This document shows positions 8,845 to 16,385 of a DNA stretch of 64,000 bases, piece after piece (positions within the stretch are counted from its first letter, which is position 1; every line of letters begins with the position of its first letter). This stretch comes from Afipia sp049747295. Its GTDB lineage: Bacteria; Pseudomonadota; Alphaproteobacteria; Rhizobiales; Xanthobacteraceae. Location of the stretch: NCBI RefSeq assembly GCF_049747295.1, contig NZ_JBMHJM010000001.1:4092001-4156000 (forward strand). Direction: 5' to 3'. The notes beneath the pieces were generated by a model. It had not been told where the DNA came from and made no database searches. It worked only from the letters and a program-made list of their open reading frames with translations. A program made the translations under genes and the position numbers.

Positions 8845-10296
8845 ATGGCAACAATTGTTTTTGCAGCTTTGATTGTCCTGTCGCTTGCGCTCGCCCTTGC
8901 TTCAAAAGGCGGCCACCATCCCAATAGCGCGAAGGATTTCTTTATCGCGTCCAGGCAATTCGGAAGCTGGCTGGTTTTCTTTCTTGTCGTTGGCGAAGTC
9001 TACAGCATCGGGACAATCATCGGCTTCCCCGGAGGGATTTATGCCAAGGGAGGAACATACGGCATCTGGTTTCTGGGCTACATTCTGCTGGCTTATCCAG
9101 TCGGCTATTTTCTCAATCCCTGGATATGGCGGGCCGGCAAGCGCTATGACGCAGTGACTTTGCCGGATGTGTTCAAGGGCCACTTTGCTGGCCAATATGG
9201 ACGCCGCGCGCTGGAGCTGACTGCAACGATTGCGGCGATTACGTTTCTTGTTCCTTGGGGGCAGATCCAGTTCGGCGGCATCATTGTCGCATTGCATGGC
9301 CTTGGCTGGGATATCGACTCCCGCGCCTTGGCCGTTGTGGCCGCCATTCTCGCATTTTGTTATGTGGCCATCTCCGGCATTCGCGCGCCGGCCTACGTCG
9401 CCATTCTCAAAGACATTCTGATGATGGCGGCGATCGTCATCACGGGGATGGCCGCGGTCACGGCCGTCGGCGGCGTCAGTCCCATTTTTGAGGCGGCCAA
9501 ATCCGCTGCAAACAACCATCTGGACCAGCAAGAGTTGCGATTCACGATGTCGACCATCCTTTTTCAAGCTCTCGGATTTTGGCTCCTGCCTTTCAATGTC
9601 CAGGGGATTTTCACGGCCAGATCGGAGCAAACGGTCCGCCGCACGCAAATGGTCATGCCGCTCTACATGCTCATGTTTCCGTTTTTGGTGGTCACGGCCT
9701 ACTACGCTTTAGAACATCATGTTGTCGGCGGTGGAGCGGCGAACAATGCGTTCATTGCGGCGGCTGTTCATCTGTTGCCGGGATGGGCGATCGGCATCAT
9801 CGCCGCGGGGGCGTCGCTGTCCGGATTGCTCGTGCTTGCCGGAATCTGCCTGGCGATCGGACCGTTGGTCTCGCGCAATCTGTTCAGTCACATTCCCGAG
9901 CAGAAGCAGCGCGGCGTCACGAAAGTGATCGTCGCCGGCTATCTGCTTGTTTCGATTGCTCTCACGCTGTTCGCGCCAACCTTGCTCCTGACGGTCAACA
10001 ACACGGCGTTCTTTGGCATGACTCAGTTCTTCCCGGGAGTGCTTTGTGTGCTTTTCTTCAAACGCGCCAATCCGATTGCCATCGCTGTGGGGATGGTCGT
10101 GGCCGATGTGCTGTGCATCGCGTTTTACGTGATGCAGACGCCGCTCTATGGGATCAACATTGGCCTGGTAGGCCTCATCATCAATATCTGTATCGTGGCG
10201 GCGGGCAGTTTTGCAGCGCTGATCTTGAAAGGTGAAATGCCCAATCCGATACCTGTGGCGTATCAACCGGCGAAAGTGCTGCAACCTTCAGAGTGA
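8845..10296 (+). CDS. Sodium:solute symporter (SSS family)
   Basis: The 483-residue product has about 13 membrane segments and SSS-family hallmarks: AKDFFIASRQFGSW near the N-terminus and YDAVTLPDVFKGHFAGQYGR between early helices. GGGGAG lies upstream of the ATG. The family imports organic solutes with Na+; here the likely cargo is the carboxylate made by the upstream periplasmic amidase, an inference from gene order. It is the last gene of the three-gene operon. Confidence 0.9.
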   Translation: MATIVFAALIVLSLALALASKGGHHPNSAKDFFIASRQFGSWLVFFLVVGEVYSIGTIIGFPGGIYAKGGTYGIWFLGYILLAYPVGYFLNPWIWRAGKRYDAVTLPDVFKGHFAGQYGRRALELTATIAAITFLVPWGQIQFGGIIVALHGLGWDIDSRALAVVAAILAFCYVAISGIRAPAYVAILKDILMMAAIVITGMAAVTAVGGVSPIFEAAKSAANNHLDQQELRFTMSTILFQALGFWLLPFNVQGIFTARSEQTVRRTQMVMPLYMLMFPFLVVTAYYALEHHVVGGGAANNAFIAAAVHLLPGWAIGIIAAGASLSGLLVLAGICLAIGPLVSRNLFSHIPEQKQRGVTKVIVAGYLLVSIALTLFAPTLLLTVNNTAFFGMTQFFPGVLCVLFFKRANPIAIAVGMVVADVLCIAFYVMQTPLYGINIGLVGLIINICIVAAGSFAALILKGEMPNPIPVAYQPAKVLQPSE

Positions 10297-10415
10297 CGGA
10301 TAACGAGTCGTGCGGCGGCAGCCAAGGAGCGGGGCCGCTCGCGGCGCATGGTTCAATCTCGATTGAGCAGGATGTGTTCAGCAGCTCAGGCGATTGTTCG
10401 CCCTGACGCGCGTGG

Positions 10416-10529
10416 CTACGTCAGGGAGAGCCAAAGTACCGTAATTGCGGCCGCTGCGCCGCCAAGCCCGAGGACCCAGTCCAGGGGTTCGAGGAGGCGC
10501 GGAGGCTCTTGTAACTCATTGTCATTCAT
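10416..10529 (-). CDS. Possible 37-residue single-pass membrane protein
   Basis: An ORF beginning MNDNELQEPPRLLEPLDWVL and ending in a hydrophobic helix (GLGGAAAAITVLWLSLT). A charged, proline-containing head plus one membrane helix is a common small-protein design, but no good ribosome site is seen upstream and there is no homology I recognise. It lies alone between the symporter and a LysR gene. Confidence 0.3.
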   Translation of the reverse strand: MNDNELQEPPRLLEPLDWVLGLGGAAAAITVLWLSLT

Positions 10530-10716
10530 CAGATGCGAACGGGCGGGGGCTTGAATTGTTCCCCGATCCCTTCCGCTGCACTGCACACATGGAAGGCGCA
10601 CGCCCAGAGAATTCCGCGCATGAGCCATGAGACGGTGAGGCTCAAAATCGCATCGTCACCAAGAGCAAAATGTTATAACGCTGGCCGCTGATTTACCAGT
10701 TGGGCAAGGCGTCTTC

Positions 10717-11643
10717 GTGGATCTCCGTCAACTTCGAACGTTCCGGTCAGTGGCGGAGCTCGGAAGCCTCAGCAAGGCTGCGGACAGGCTTCGCGTCGCG
10801 CAGCCCGCACTCAGCCGCCAGATCAAATTGCTCGAGCACGAACTGCGGGTCGAGCTGTTCACCCGCAATGGGCGCGGCATGGTGCTCACCAGCGCGGGGC
10901 AGCTTCTGCTCGACCGCACCGCGGGTCTTGTCCGTCAGATCGAGCAGGTGCGCGACGATCTGCAATCCGCCGGCGGTACGCCGTCGGGCAGGGTGGTGCT
11001 GGGCCTTGTGCCGACCGTGAGCCGCGTGCTCTCTGCGCGCTTCGCACGCCGCGTCATCGAGACGCTGCCGGATATCTCGCTGCTCGTGGTCGAGAGCTAT
11101 GGCGGTCATCTGGTCGAATGGATTCATCGCGGCGAGATGGATCTCGCCATTACTTATGGTCCGTCGGTCGATTTGCATCTGACGGTCGAGACGCTTGGCC
11201 GCGAGGATATCGTTGCCGTCGGTCCGCCCGGCAGCGGCTTGAAGGAGCGCGGCGAGGTCAATATCGGCTGGATCGCCGAACAAAAACTGGTGTTGCCGAG
11301 TCATTCCCATGGCCTGCGCACGTTGATCGAGCGCGCTGCGGCACGCAAGAACTTGCAGCTTCAAATCTTGATGGAGGCGGATTCGTTTCGCGTGCTGACC
11401 AGCATTGTGGAAGAGGGCATCGGTTTCACGTTGCTGCCGCCGTCGGCCGTGCGCACCGAAGTGGCGGAGGGCAGGCTTGAGGCCGCGACCATCGCAAAGC
11501 CCAGCATCACGCGCGAACTCATCCTCGCGTCGCCCGCCGACCGGCCGGCGTCGGTGGCGACGACGACGATCTCCGCGTTGATCCGCAGCGAAATCGAAAG
11601 CATTGCTGCGGAAGGGTTGTGGAATATCCGGATGGACAACTAG
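10717..11643 (+). CDS. LysR-family transcriptional regulator (Nac-like head)
   Basis: This 308-residue LTTR starts at GTG 10717 with MDLRQLRTFRSVAELGSLSK, followed by the helix-turn-helix AADRLRVAQPALSRQIKLLE and an effector domain from about residue 90. The gene lies 420 bases after the symporter on the same strand, with pseudogene and decarboxylase genes beyond it; its target could be either neighbour. The TAG stop at 11641-11643 is itself the first bases of a palindromic repeat copy, so the insertion may have set the C-terminus. Confidence 0.88.
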   Translation: MDLRQLRTFRSVAELGSLSKAADRLRVAQPALSRQIKLLEHELRVELFTRNGRGMVLTSAGQLLLDRTAGLVRQIEQVRDDLQSAGGTPSGRVVLGLVPTVSRVLSARFARRVIETLPDISLLVVESYGGHLVEWIHRGEMDLAITYGPSVDLHLTVETLGREDIVAVGPPGSGLKERGEVNIGWIAEQKLVLPSHSHGLRTLIERAAARKNLQLQILMEADSFRVLTSIVEEGIGFTLLPPSAVRTEVAEGRLEAATIAKPSITRELILASPADRPASVATTTISALIRSEIESIAAEGLWNIRMDN

Positions 11644-11709
11644 TGCGGCGGTTCTAACGTTCGCATCCCGCCCCGGCGGGCACTCTGGCGAACGTTAATG
11701 TCGGCGTGT
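11641..11709. repeat. Palindromic repeat, copy C (overlaps a stop codon)
   Basis: The left arm TAGTGCGGCGGTTCTAACGT continues to TCGC, and the right arm GCGAACGTTAATGTCGGCGT is the inverted, partly diverged copy. The first three bases are the stop codon of the LysR gene. Arms are more degenerate than in copies B and E. Confidence 0.7.
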
Positions 11710-11830
11710 CGCAACACGATATGACAAACTCGCGGAGACAGCGCCCTAGCAAAGTTACGTTCTCATGCGATAAAGTCCTCGCATAATGATCGGGACGGAA
11801 TTGCCAATCAAAATCCATTAGGAGAGCGCT

Positions 11831-12286
11831 TTGCGTAAATTTCAGCAATCGGTGCGCGCGTTGGGCGCGTTCTTCGCTTTCTGTGGCCTCGCGGGGCAAC
11901 CGGCCTTTGCCGATGGATCCGTGTCGTCCTTGCGCATGGGCTATGGTGCGCGCAATCCGGCCGAATTTGCGCAATTCCAGTCGGTGATACAGCAGTATAA
12001 TGCGTCCGGTGAGCGCTTTCGCATTGACAGTCACTGTTAATCCGCCTGCACCATGTTTCTTTCGATACGCAATGTCTGCGTCTCGCCGGGGGCGACGCTA
12101 TTGTTTCACGCTGGCGGCAACAGGCAAAAGGGCATCAGCCCCGGCTACACGCAACAAATGCTCAGCACCTACAATGCCGCCTTGCAGCAGTATGTCACTG
12201 CCAACCATTTTATGGATACGTTCGACTTTCATTCGATTTCAGGTCGCGACATCATCAAGCGCTTCGGCTACCGAGCCTGCCGGTAG
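11831..12286 (+). pseudogene. Secreted protein gene interrupted by one in-frame TAA
   Basis: A TTG start with a well-spaced AGGAG site opens a frame coding a signal peptide (SVRALGAFFAFCGLAGQPAFA) and a mature part to DSHC. TAA at 12038-12040 then interrupts, and the same frame continues SACTMFLSIRNVC to 12286. Read through the stop, DSHC-x-SACTMFL matches the 'C-x-SAC-T' active-site-like motif of a family of small secreted, ClpP-like hypothetical proteins, so the TAA is a nonsense change in a single 151-codon gene. Both halves keep coding character, which suggests recent damage or a sequencing error. Confidence 0.7.
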
Positions 12287-12360
12287 GCAAGCTGGCGGAG
12301 AACCCAACTTCTAGATCACCACACGAGTGCAGGGACTCCGCCTGATGAGGTCGCGCCCGA

Positions 12361-12954
12361 TCACGTCACCGCAAAGCCGAGGTGCTGGCGCATCCGGTTC
12401 TTGACGTAGGTGCCGTCACGCGGCGGCAGCACACGTTCAGGATTGCCCGGTGCGATCATGATTCGCGCGAAGCGCGTGCCGTTGCCCCTGTCGTACATTT
12501 TCGGACGGAAATCGGCGACGCCTTTCATGTCCGTGATCTGCGTCACGGAGGCGAAGCCTGCGCCTTGCGCAATCAGATCGAGACGTGCGCCGAGGCCTGA
12601 ATGGCTGAGCTGCATGCCGGTCTCGCCGAAGTGTCCGTTGTCGAGCACGACAATCGAGAGGTTGGCGGGCTTCTTTGCGGCCGCGGTGAGCAGACCGCCG
12701 ATGCCCATCAGGGCTTCGCCGTCGCCGGTAATCACCGCCACCGGACGCTGCGGTCGTGCCAGCGCAAGGCCGAGGCCGACCATCGCCGCGCCACCCATCG
12801 CGCCCCAGAGATAGAAGTTGCCGTCATGCTCGCCCGCGGCGAACACGTCGTAGGAGGGCGAGCCCAATCCGGTGACGACCAGCAGATCTTTCCGATCGGC
12901 GAGGAGAGTCTTGACGGCCTCGCGGCGATCCAGCGTTCCGAATGTTGCAGTCAT
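12361..12954 (-). CDS. TPP-dependent decarboxylase, beta subunit (ComE / phosphonopyruvate decarboxylase C-terminal type)
   Basis: This 197-residue protein carries the thiamine diphosphate motif GDGEALMGIGG (GDG at 77-79) ending in LDNGHFGETG (DN at 105-106). The GETG continuation is typical of sulfopyruvate and phosphonopyruvate decarboxylases. The ATG overlaps the TGA of the alpha subunit gene by one base (TGATGA), so the two are translationally coupled. The split pyrophosphate- and pyrimidine-binding domains match archaeal ComDE. It would decarboxylate a 3-carbon 2-oxoacid with a charged C3 group, such as 3-sulfopyruvate to sulfoacetaldehyde. Substrate assignment is inference; benzoylformate-type or unknown 2-oxoacids remain possible. 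Confidence 0.8.
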   Translation of the reverse strand: MTATFGTLDRREAVKTLLADRKDLLVVTGLGSPSYDVFAAGEHDGNFYLWGAMGGAAMVGLGLALARPQRPVAVITGDGEALMGIGGLLTAAAKKPANLSIVVLDNGHFGETGMQLSHSGLGARLDLIAQGAGFASVTQITDMKGVADFRPKMYDRGNGTRFARIMIAPGNPERVLPPRDGTYVKNRMRQHLGFAVT

Positions 12955-13496
12955 CACTTGCTCGTCCACTTCTTGCGGCCAATCATACGCTGCGAAATCA
13001 GCACCGCGACCTGTTGATCGCCCTCAAAAGCCAGGCTGGCAGCGTTGGAGACCACGTCGCCCGCTTCTTCGGCATTGTGAATGCGAAACACGGTCACGCC
13101 CATCAGCTCGAATGCGCCTTGCGTCGCGCTGCCCATGGGGATCTGCCACGGATTGAACTCGGCCCATTCGCCGCGCATGGTGACGATGGTCAGCAGCGGC
13201 AAGCGGCAGGAGTTCATCAGCGACAGCATGTTGACGCAATTGCCGACGCCGCTCGATTGCATCAGCAGCGCGGAGCGGTTGCCGCCGAGCCAGGCTCCGG
13301 CGCACAGCGCCACGCCTTCTTCCTCGGTGGTGAGCACCGTGGTCTGAATGTCTTTGTCCTGATGCGACAGGTTGATCAGCCGCGAGTGGCCGGCATCAGG
13401 CACGTAGCAGACCTGACGGACGTCAAAACTCTTCAAGGTGTTGTAAATATCGAGTGGCCAGTCGCGGCCCGTCGTCGTCTCAGCAACAGCGTCCAT
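12954..13496 (-). CDS. TPP-dependent decarboxylase, alpha subunit (ComD-like)
   Basis: The 180-residue product is the N-terminal, pyrimidine-binding half of a TPP enzyme: YVPDAGHSRL, then the catalytic-Glu block LTTEEEGVALCAGAWLGG (E58-E60) and LLMQSSGVGNCVNMLSL. ATG 13496 has GAGG nine bases upstream and is preferred to GTG 13520. It forms a two-gene unit with the beta subunit and is divergent from the aldehyde dehydrogenase; a partial palindromic repeat lies in the shared upstream region. Together the subunits resemble sulfopyruvate decarboxylase. Confidence 0.8.
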   Translation of the reverse strand: MDAVAETTTGRDWPLDIYNTLKSFDVRQVCYVPDAGHSRLINLSHQDKDIQTTVLTTEEEGVALCAGAWLGGNRSALLMQSSGVGNCVNMLSLMNSCRLPLLTIVTMRGEWAEFNPWQIPMGSATQGAFELMGVTVFRIHNAEEAGDVVSNAASLAFEGDQQVAVLISQRMIGRKKWTSK

Positions 13497-13571
13497 CACA
13501 TCCTCGTGGAACCTGAGCACTCGCGGTGCCCGACCTTAACGTCCGATTCGGCCGTCAAGCTATCTGTGGGA

Positions 13572-13597
13572 AGCGAACTTCTGAACCACCACACTGG
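13572..13597. repeat. Palindromic repeat, copy D (one good arm)
   Basis: AGCGAACTTCTGAACCACCA followed by CACTGG is identical to the right arm of copy B. A left arm at about 13516-13546 (CACTCGCGGTGCCC...TTAACGTCCG) is only weakly recognisable. The element lies between the divergent decarboxylase and aldehyde dehydrogenase genes. Confidence 0.7.
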
Positions 13598-13772
13598 TAT
13601 GGCATCGTTTCCGGCCACGCACCTTCGCATCTCATTCGAGCTGTCATGCCGATCTTTTATAGGTGGCCAAGGCATCCGGCGGGGTACGACTGGCTGCAAA
13701 TGACGGCCTGCGGCTTTGAATCCTTAAGCGAATTCCCGGCCAGGTTGAGTTTCCAAAAGCGGAGAGGCGAGA

Positions 13773-15200
13773 ATGACGATCCAAGGACATCTGATTGCAG
13801 GCGAGTGGGTCGGCGGGTCATCAGCGATGGATAACGTCAATCCGTCCGATACCAACGACATCATCGGTGCGTTTGCGCTGGGAACGGCAACGGATGTCAA
13901 GAACGCCATCGCTGCGGCCCGCGCTGCAGCGCCCGCATGGGCGCGCTCGACCACGCAGGTGCGGTCGGACATCCTGTACAAGGTCTCATCGGAATTGCTC
14001 GATCGGCGGGAAGAGCTCGGCGAACTGCTGGCGCGCGAGGAAGGCAAGACCCGCGCGGAGGGCATTGGCGAAGTGACCCGCGCGGCGCAGGTGTTTCGCT
14101 TTTTTGCCGGAGAAACCGTGCGTATCGCCGGTGAGAAGGTGGCGTCGGTGCGCCCCGGTATCGATGTCGAGATCACCCGCGAGCCGGCCGGCGTCATCGG
14201 CATCATCACGCCGTGGAATTTCCCCATCGCCATTCCGGCCTGGAAGATCGCGCCGGCGCTCGCTTACGGCAACACGGTGGTGTTCAAGCCGGCCGAACTG
14301 ACGCCGGCCAGCGGTCGCATGCTGGTGGACATTATTCAGAAGGCTGGCGCGCCTGCGGGCGTCGTGAATCTGGTGATGGGCACCGGCCCGGTCGTCGGTC
14401 AGGCCATTATCGATGGCGTCGATGCCGTGACGTTCACGGGTTCGGTGGCCACCGGCCGCAAGGTGGTGCAGGCCGCCGCCGCGCGGATGATCCGCGTGCA
14501 GTGCGAAATGGGCGGCAAGAATCCACTGGTCGTGCTCGACGACGCCGACTTCGACACCGCTGTCAATTGTGCGGTGGATGGATCGTTCTTCCAGACCGGC
14601 CAGCGCTGCACCGCCTCGAGCCGCCTGATCGTGACCGAGGGCATTCACGATCGCTTCGTTGCGGCGGTCGCCGAGCGGCTCGACAAGCTGGTGATCGACC
14701 ACAGCCTGAAGCCGACAACCCAGGTCGGCCCGGTGGTGGACCAGCGCCAGCTCGATCAGGACCTGAAATACATCGACATCGGTGAAAAGGAAGGCGCGAA
14801 GAAGCGCGTCAGCGGTCAGCGCCTCAACCGCGAAACGCCGGGCTTCTATCTGTCGCCGACGCTGTTCACCGAGACCAACAACGCGATGCGGATCAACCGC
14901 GAGGAAATCTTCGGACCGGTCGCCTCCGTGATCCGCGTCAAGAACTACGACGAGGCGCTGCATGTCGCCAACGACACTGATTTCGGCCTGTCCGCCGGCA
15001 TCGTCACCACATCGCAGAAGCATGCCCGCCACTTCCAGGCCAACATCCAGTCCGGCCTGACCATGGTCAACCTCGCCACCGCCGGCCTCGACTATCACGT
15101 GCCGTTTGGCGGCCGGAAGGGATCGAGCTACGGTCCGCGCGAGCAGGGCCGCTATGCAGCAGAGTTTTACACCATCGTCAAAACGTCCTACGTCGCTTAA
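13773..15200 (+). CDS. NAD(P)-dependent aldehyde dehydrogenase (semialdehyde dehydrogenase type)
   Basis: The 475-residue protein has all ALDH catalytic residues: N149 in TPWNFP, K172 in FKPAE, E245 in CEMGGKNP and C279 in TGQRCTASS. The tail VPFGGRKGSSYGPREQG resembles 2-oxoglutarate-semialdehyde and succinate-semialdehyde dehydrogenases. In sulfoglycolysis, enzymes of this broad class also oxidise sulfolactaldehyde. It is followed after 70 bases by the YihU-like dehydrogenase, so the pair probably handles the same aldehyde, one by oxidation and one by reduction or reversible oxidation of the alcohol. The precise substrate is not visible from the sequence. Confidence 0.92.
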   Translation: MTIQGHLIAGEWVGGSSAMDNVNPSDTNDIIGAFALGTATDVKNAIAAARAAAPAWARSTTQVRSDILYKVSSELLDRREELGELLAREEGKTRAEGIGEVTRAAQVFRFFAGETVRIAGEKVASVRPGIDVEITREPAGVIGIITPWNFPIAIPAWKIAPALAYGNTVVFKPAELTPASGRMLVDIIQKAGAPAGVVNLVMGTGPVVGQAIIDGVDAVTFTGSVATGRKVVQAAAARMIRVQCEMGGKNPLVVLDDADFDTAVNCAVDGSFFQTGQRCTASSRLIVTEGIHDRFVAAVAERLDKLVIDHSLKPTTQVGPVVDQRQLDQDLKYIDIGEKEGAKKRVSGQRLNRETPGFYLSPTLFTETNNAMRINREEIFGPVASVIRVKNYDEALHVANDTDFGLSAGIVTTSQKHARHFQANIQSGLTMVNLATAGLDYHVPFGGRKGSSYGPREQGRYAAEFYTIVKTSYVA

Positions 15201-15270
15201 AGAGCGGCGATGATGATGACGCGTGTGGCAACCGCTGCCTGCAAGACAAAATAAAAAGGAGAGAGACGAA

Positions 15271-16173
15271 ATGGAACAGATCGGGTTTATCGGATTGGGC
15301 CGCATGGGCCGCCCCATGGCCTCCAATCTTGTCCGGAAGGGCTTCCGCCTCACGGTCAACGATATCAACCTGGACGCCGTGAAGGAGCTTGAACTGCTTC
15401 AGGCCAGCAGCGCCCCCACCGTCGCCGAAGTCACGAAGAAGTCCGACATTATCGTCACCATGCTGCCGAACTCCGCCGTCGTGGAAGACGTGATCACGCG
15501 CATGGACGGCATCATCGCCAATGCGAAGCCCGGCTCGCTGATCCTTGATATGAGCACCATCGATCCGAACACCACGGATCGCCTGGCACAGGCAGCGGCA
15601 GCCAAGGGCATCGGCTTTGTCGATGCGCCGGTGGGCCGTCTCGCCAGCCATGCTGACCGCGGTGAATCACTCTTTATGGTTGGCGGCTCGGTGAAGGATT
15701 TCGAGCGCGTGAAGCCGCTGCTCGAGGCCATGGGCACCACGATCTATCACTGCGGCGACGTCGGCACCGGCACCCGCACCAAGATCGTCAACAACTTCCT
15801 CGCGGTCTCCTCCTGCCAGATGAACGCGGAAGCGCTCGCGCTGTCGCAGCGCTTCGGCCTCAACCTCGAACGCACACTCGACGTGCTGTACGGCACCACC
15901 GCGGTGAACGGCCAATTGAAGATTGCGTGGCCGACCAAGGTGCTGGTGGACGATATCGAACCGGGCTTCACCATCGATCTCGCGCACAAGGACCTGACGC
16001 TGGTGATCGATTCCGCCAACGCGGCCAAGGTGCCGATGCCGATGGCGGCTGCCGCACGCGAAGCCTTCAGCACCGCACGCTCCCGTGGCTTCGGCGGCAA
16101 GGACTTCTCCGCCATGGTGGACGCGCTGTGCGATCTCGCCGGGATCAAGAAGCCAAGATTGCCCAAGAAGTAA
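15271..16173 (+). CDS. Beta-hydroxyacid dehydrogenase, resembling sulfolactaldehyde reductase YihU
   Basis: This 300-residue protein has a Rossmann GLGRMGRPMASNL (8-20) and the catalytic Lys block TKIVNNFL. The substrate loop is DAPVGRLASHADRG (118-131). Most 3-hydroxyisobutyrate or tartronate-semialdehyde enzymes read DAPVSGG there; E. coli YihU, as I recall it, reads VPVGRTSANAITG, with the Arg contacting the sulfonate. The C-terminal blocks AWPTKVL, IDLAHKDL and VPMPMAAAAREAF also follow YihU closely. ATG 15271 has AAGGAGAGAG upstream; the longer upstream frame was rejected. It likely interconverts a sulfonated or otherwise anionic C3 aldehyde and its alcohol. A strong terminator follows. 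Confidence 0.85.
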   Translation: MEQIGFIGLGRMGRPMASNLVRKGFRLTVNDINLDAVKELELLQASSAPTVAEVTKKSDIIVTMLPNSAVVEDVITRMDGIIANAKPGSLILDMSTIDPNTTDRLAQAAAAKGIGFVDAPVGRLASHADRGESLFMVGGSVKDFERVKPLLEAMGTTIYHCGDVGTGTRTKIVNNFLAVSSCQMNAEALALSQRFGLNLERTLDVLYGTTAVNGQLKIAWPTKVLVDDIEPGFTIDLAHKDLTLVIDSANAAKVPMPMAAAAREAFSTARSRGFGGKDFSAMVDALCDLAGIKKPRLPKK

Positions 16174-16210
16174 CGGACTATCCACGAGATAAGCTGTTGC
16201 CCTCCTGAAA

Positions 16211-16242
16211 AAGCCTCCGGCCGAAAGCCGGAGGCTTTTTTG
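16211..16242 (+). terminator. Strong rho-independent terminator
   Basis: AAGCCTCCGGC pairs perfectly with GCCGGAGGCTT around CGAAA, followed by a run of T. It ends the aldehyde dehydrogenase / YihU-like transcript and separates it from the binding-protein gene. Confidence 0.9.
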
Positions 16243-16385
16243 TTTTCGGCATTCCGCGGCAGGCATCGCAGGAATGAATAGCAGTTATCACGGCTCGGCA
16301 TTTTGAGATCGTCGGCAGACATCCACAAAGTGCGAGCAAAGGCGAACCAACCGCCCAACAAAAGTCATCGTGAGGAAACGTCCCT

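Noticed and set aside
12038..12040. Selenocysteine or other recoding at the in-frame stop
   Set aside because: The codon is TAA, not TGA, and no SECIS-like hairpin is seen right after it.
13986..15368. 460-codon minus-strand frame opposite the aldehyde dehydrogenase
   Set aside because: Antisense shadow of a high-GC gene; the ALDH catalytic residues are all intact on the plus strand.
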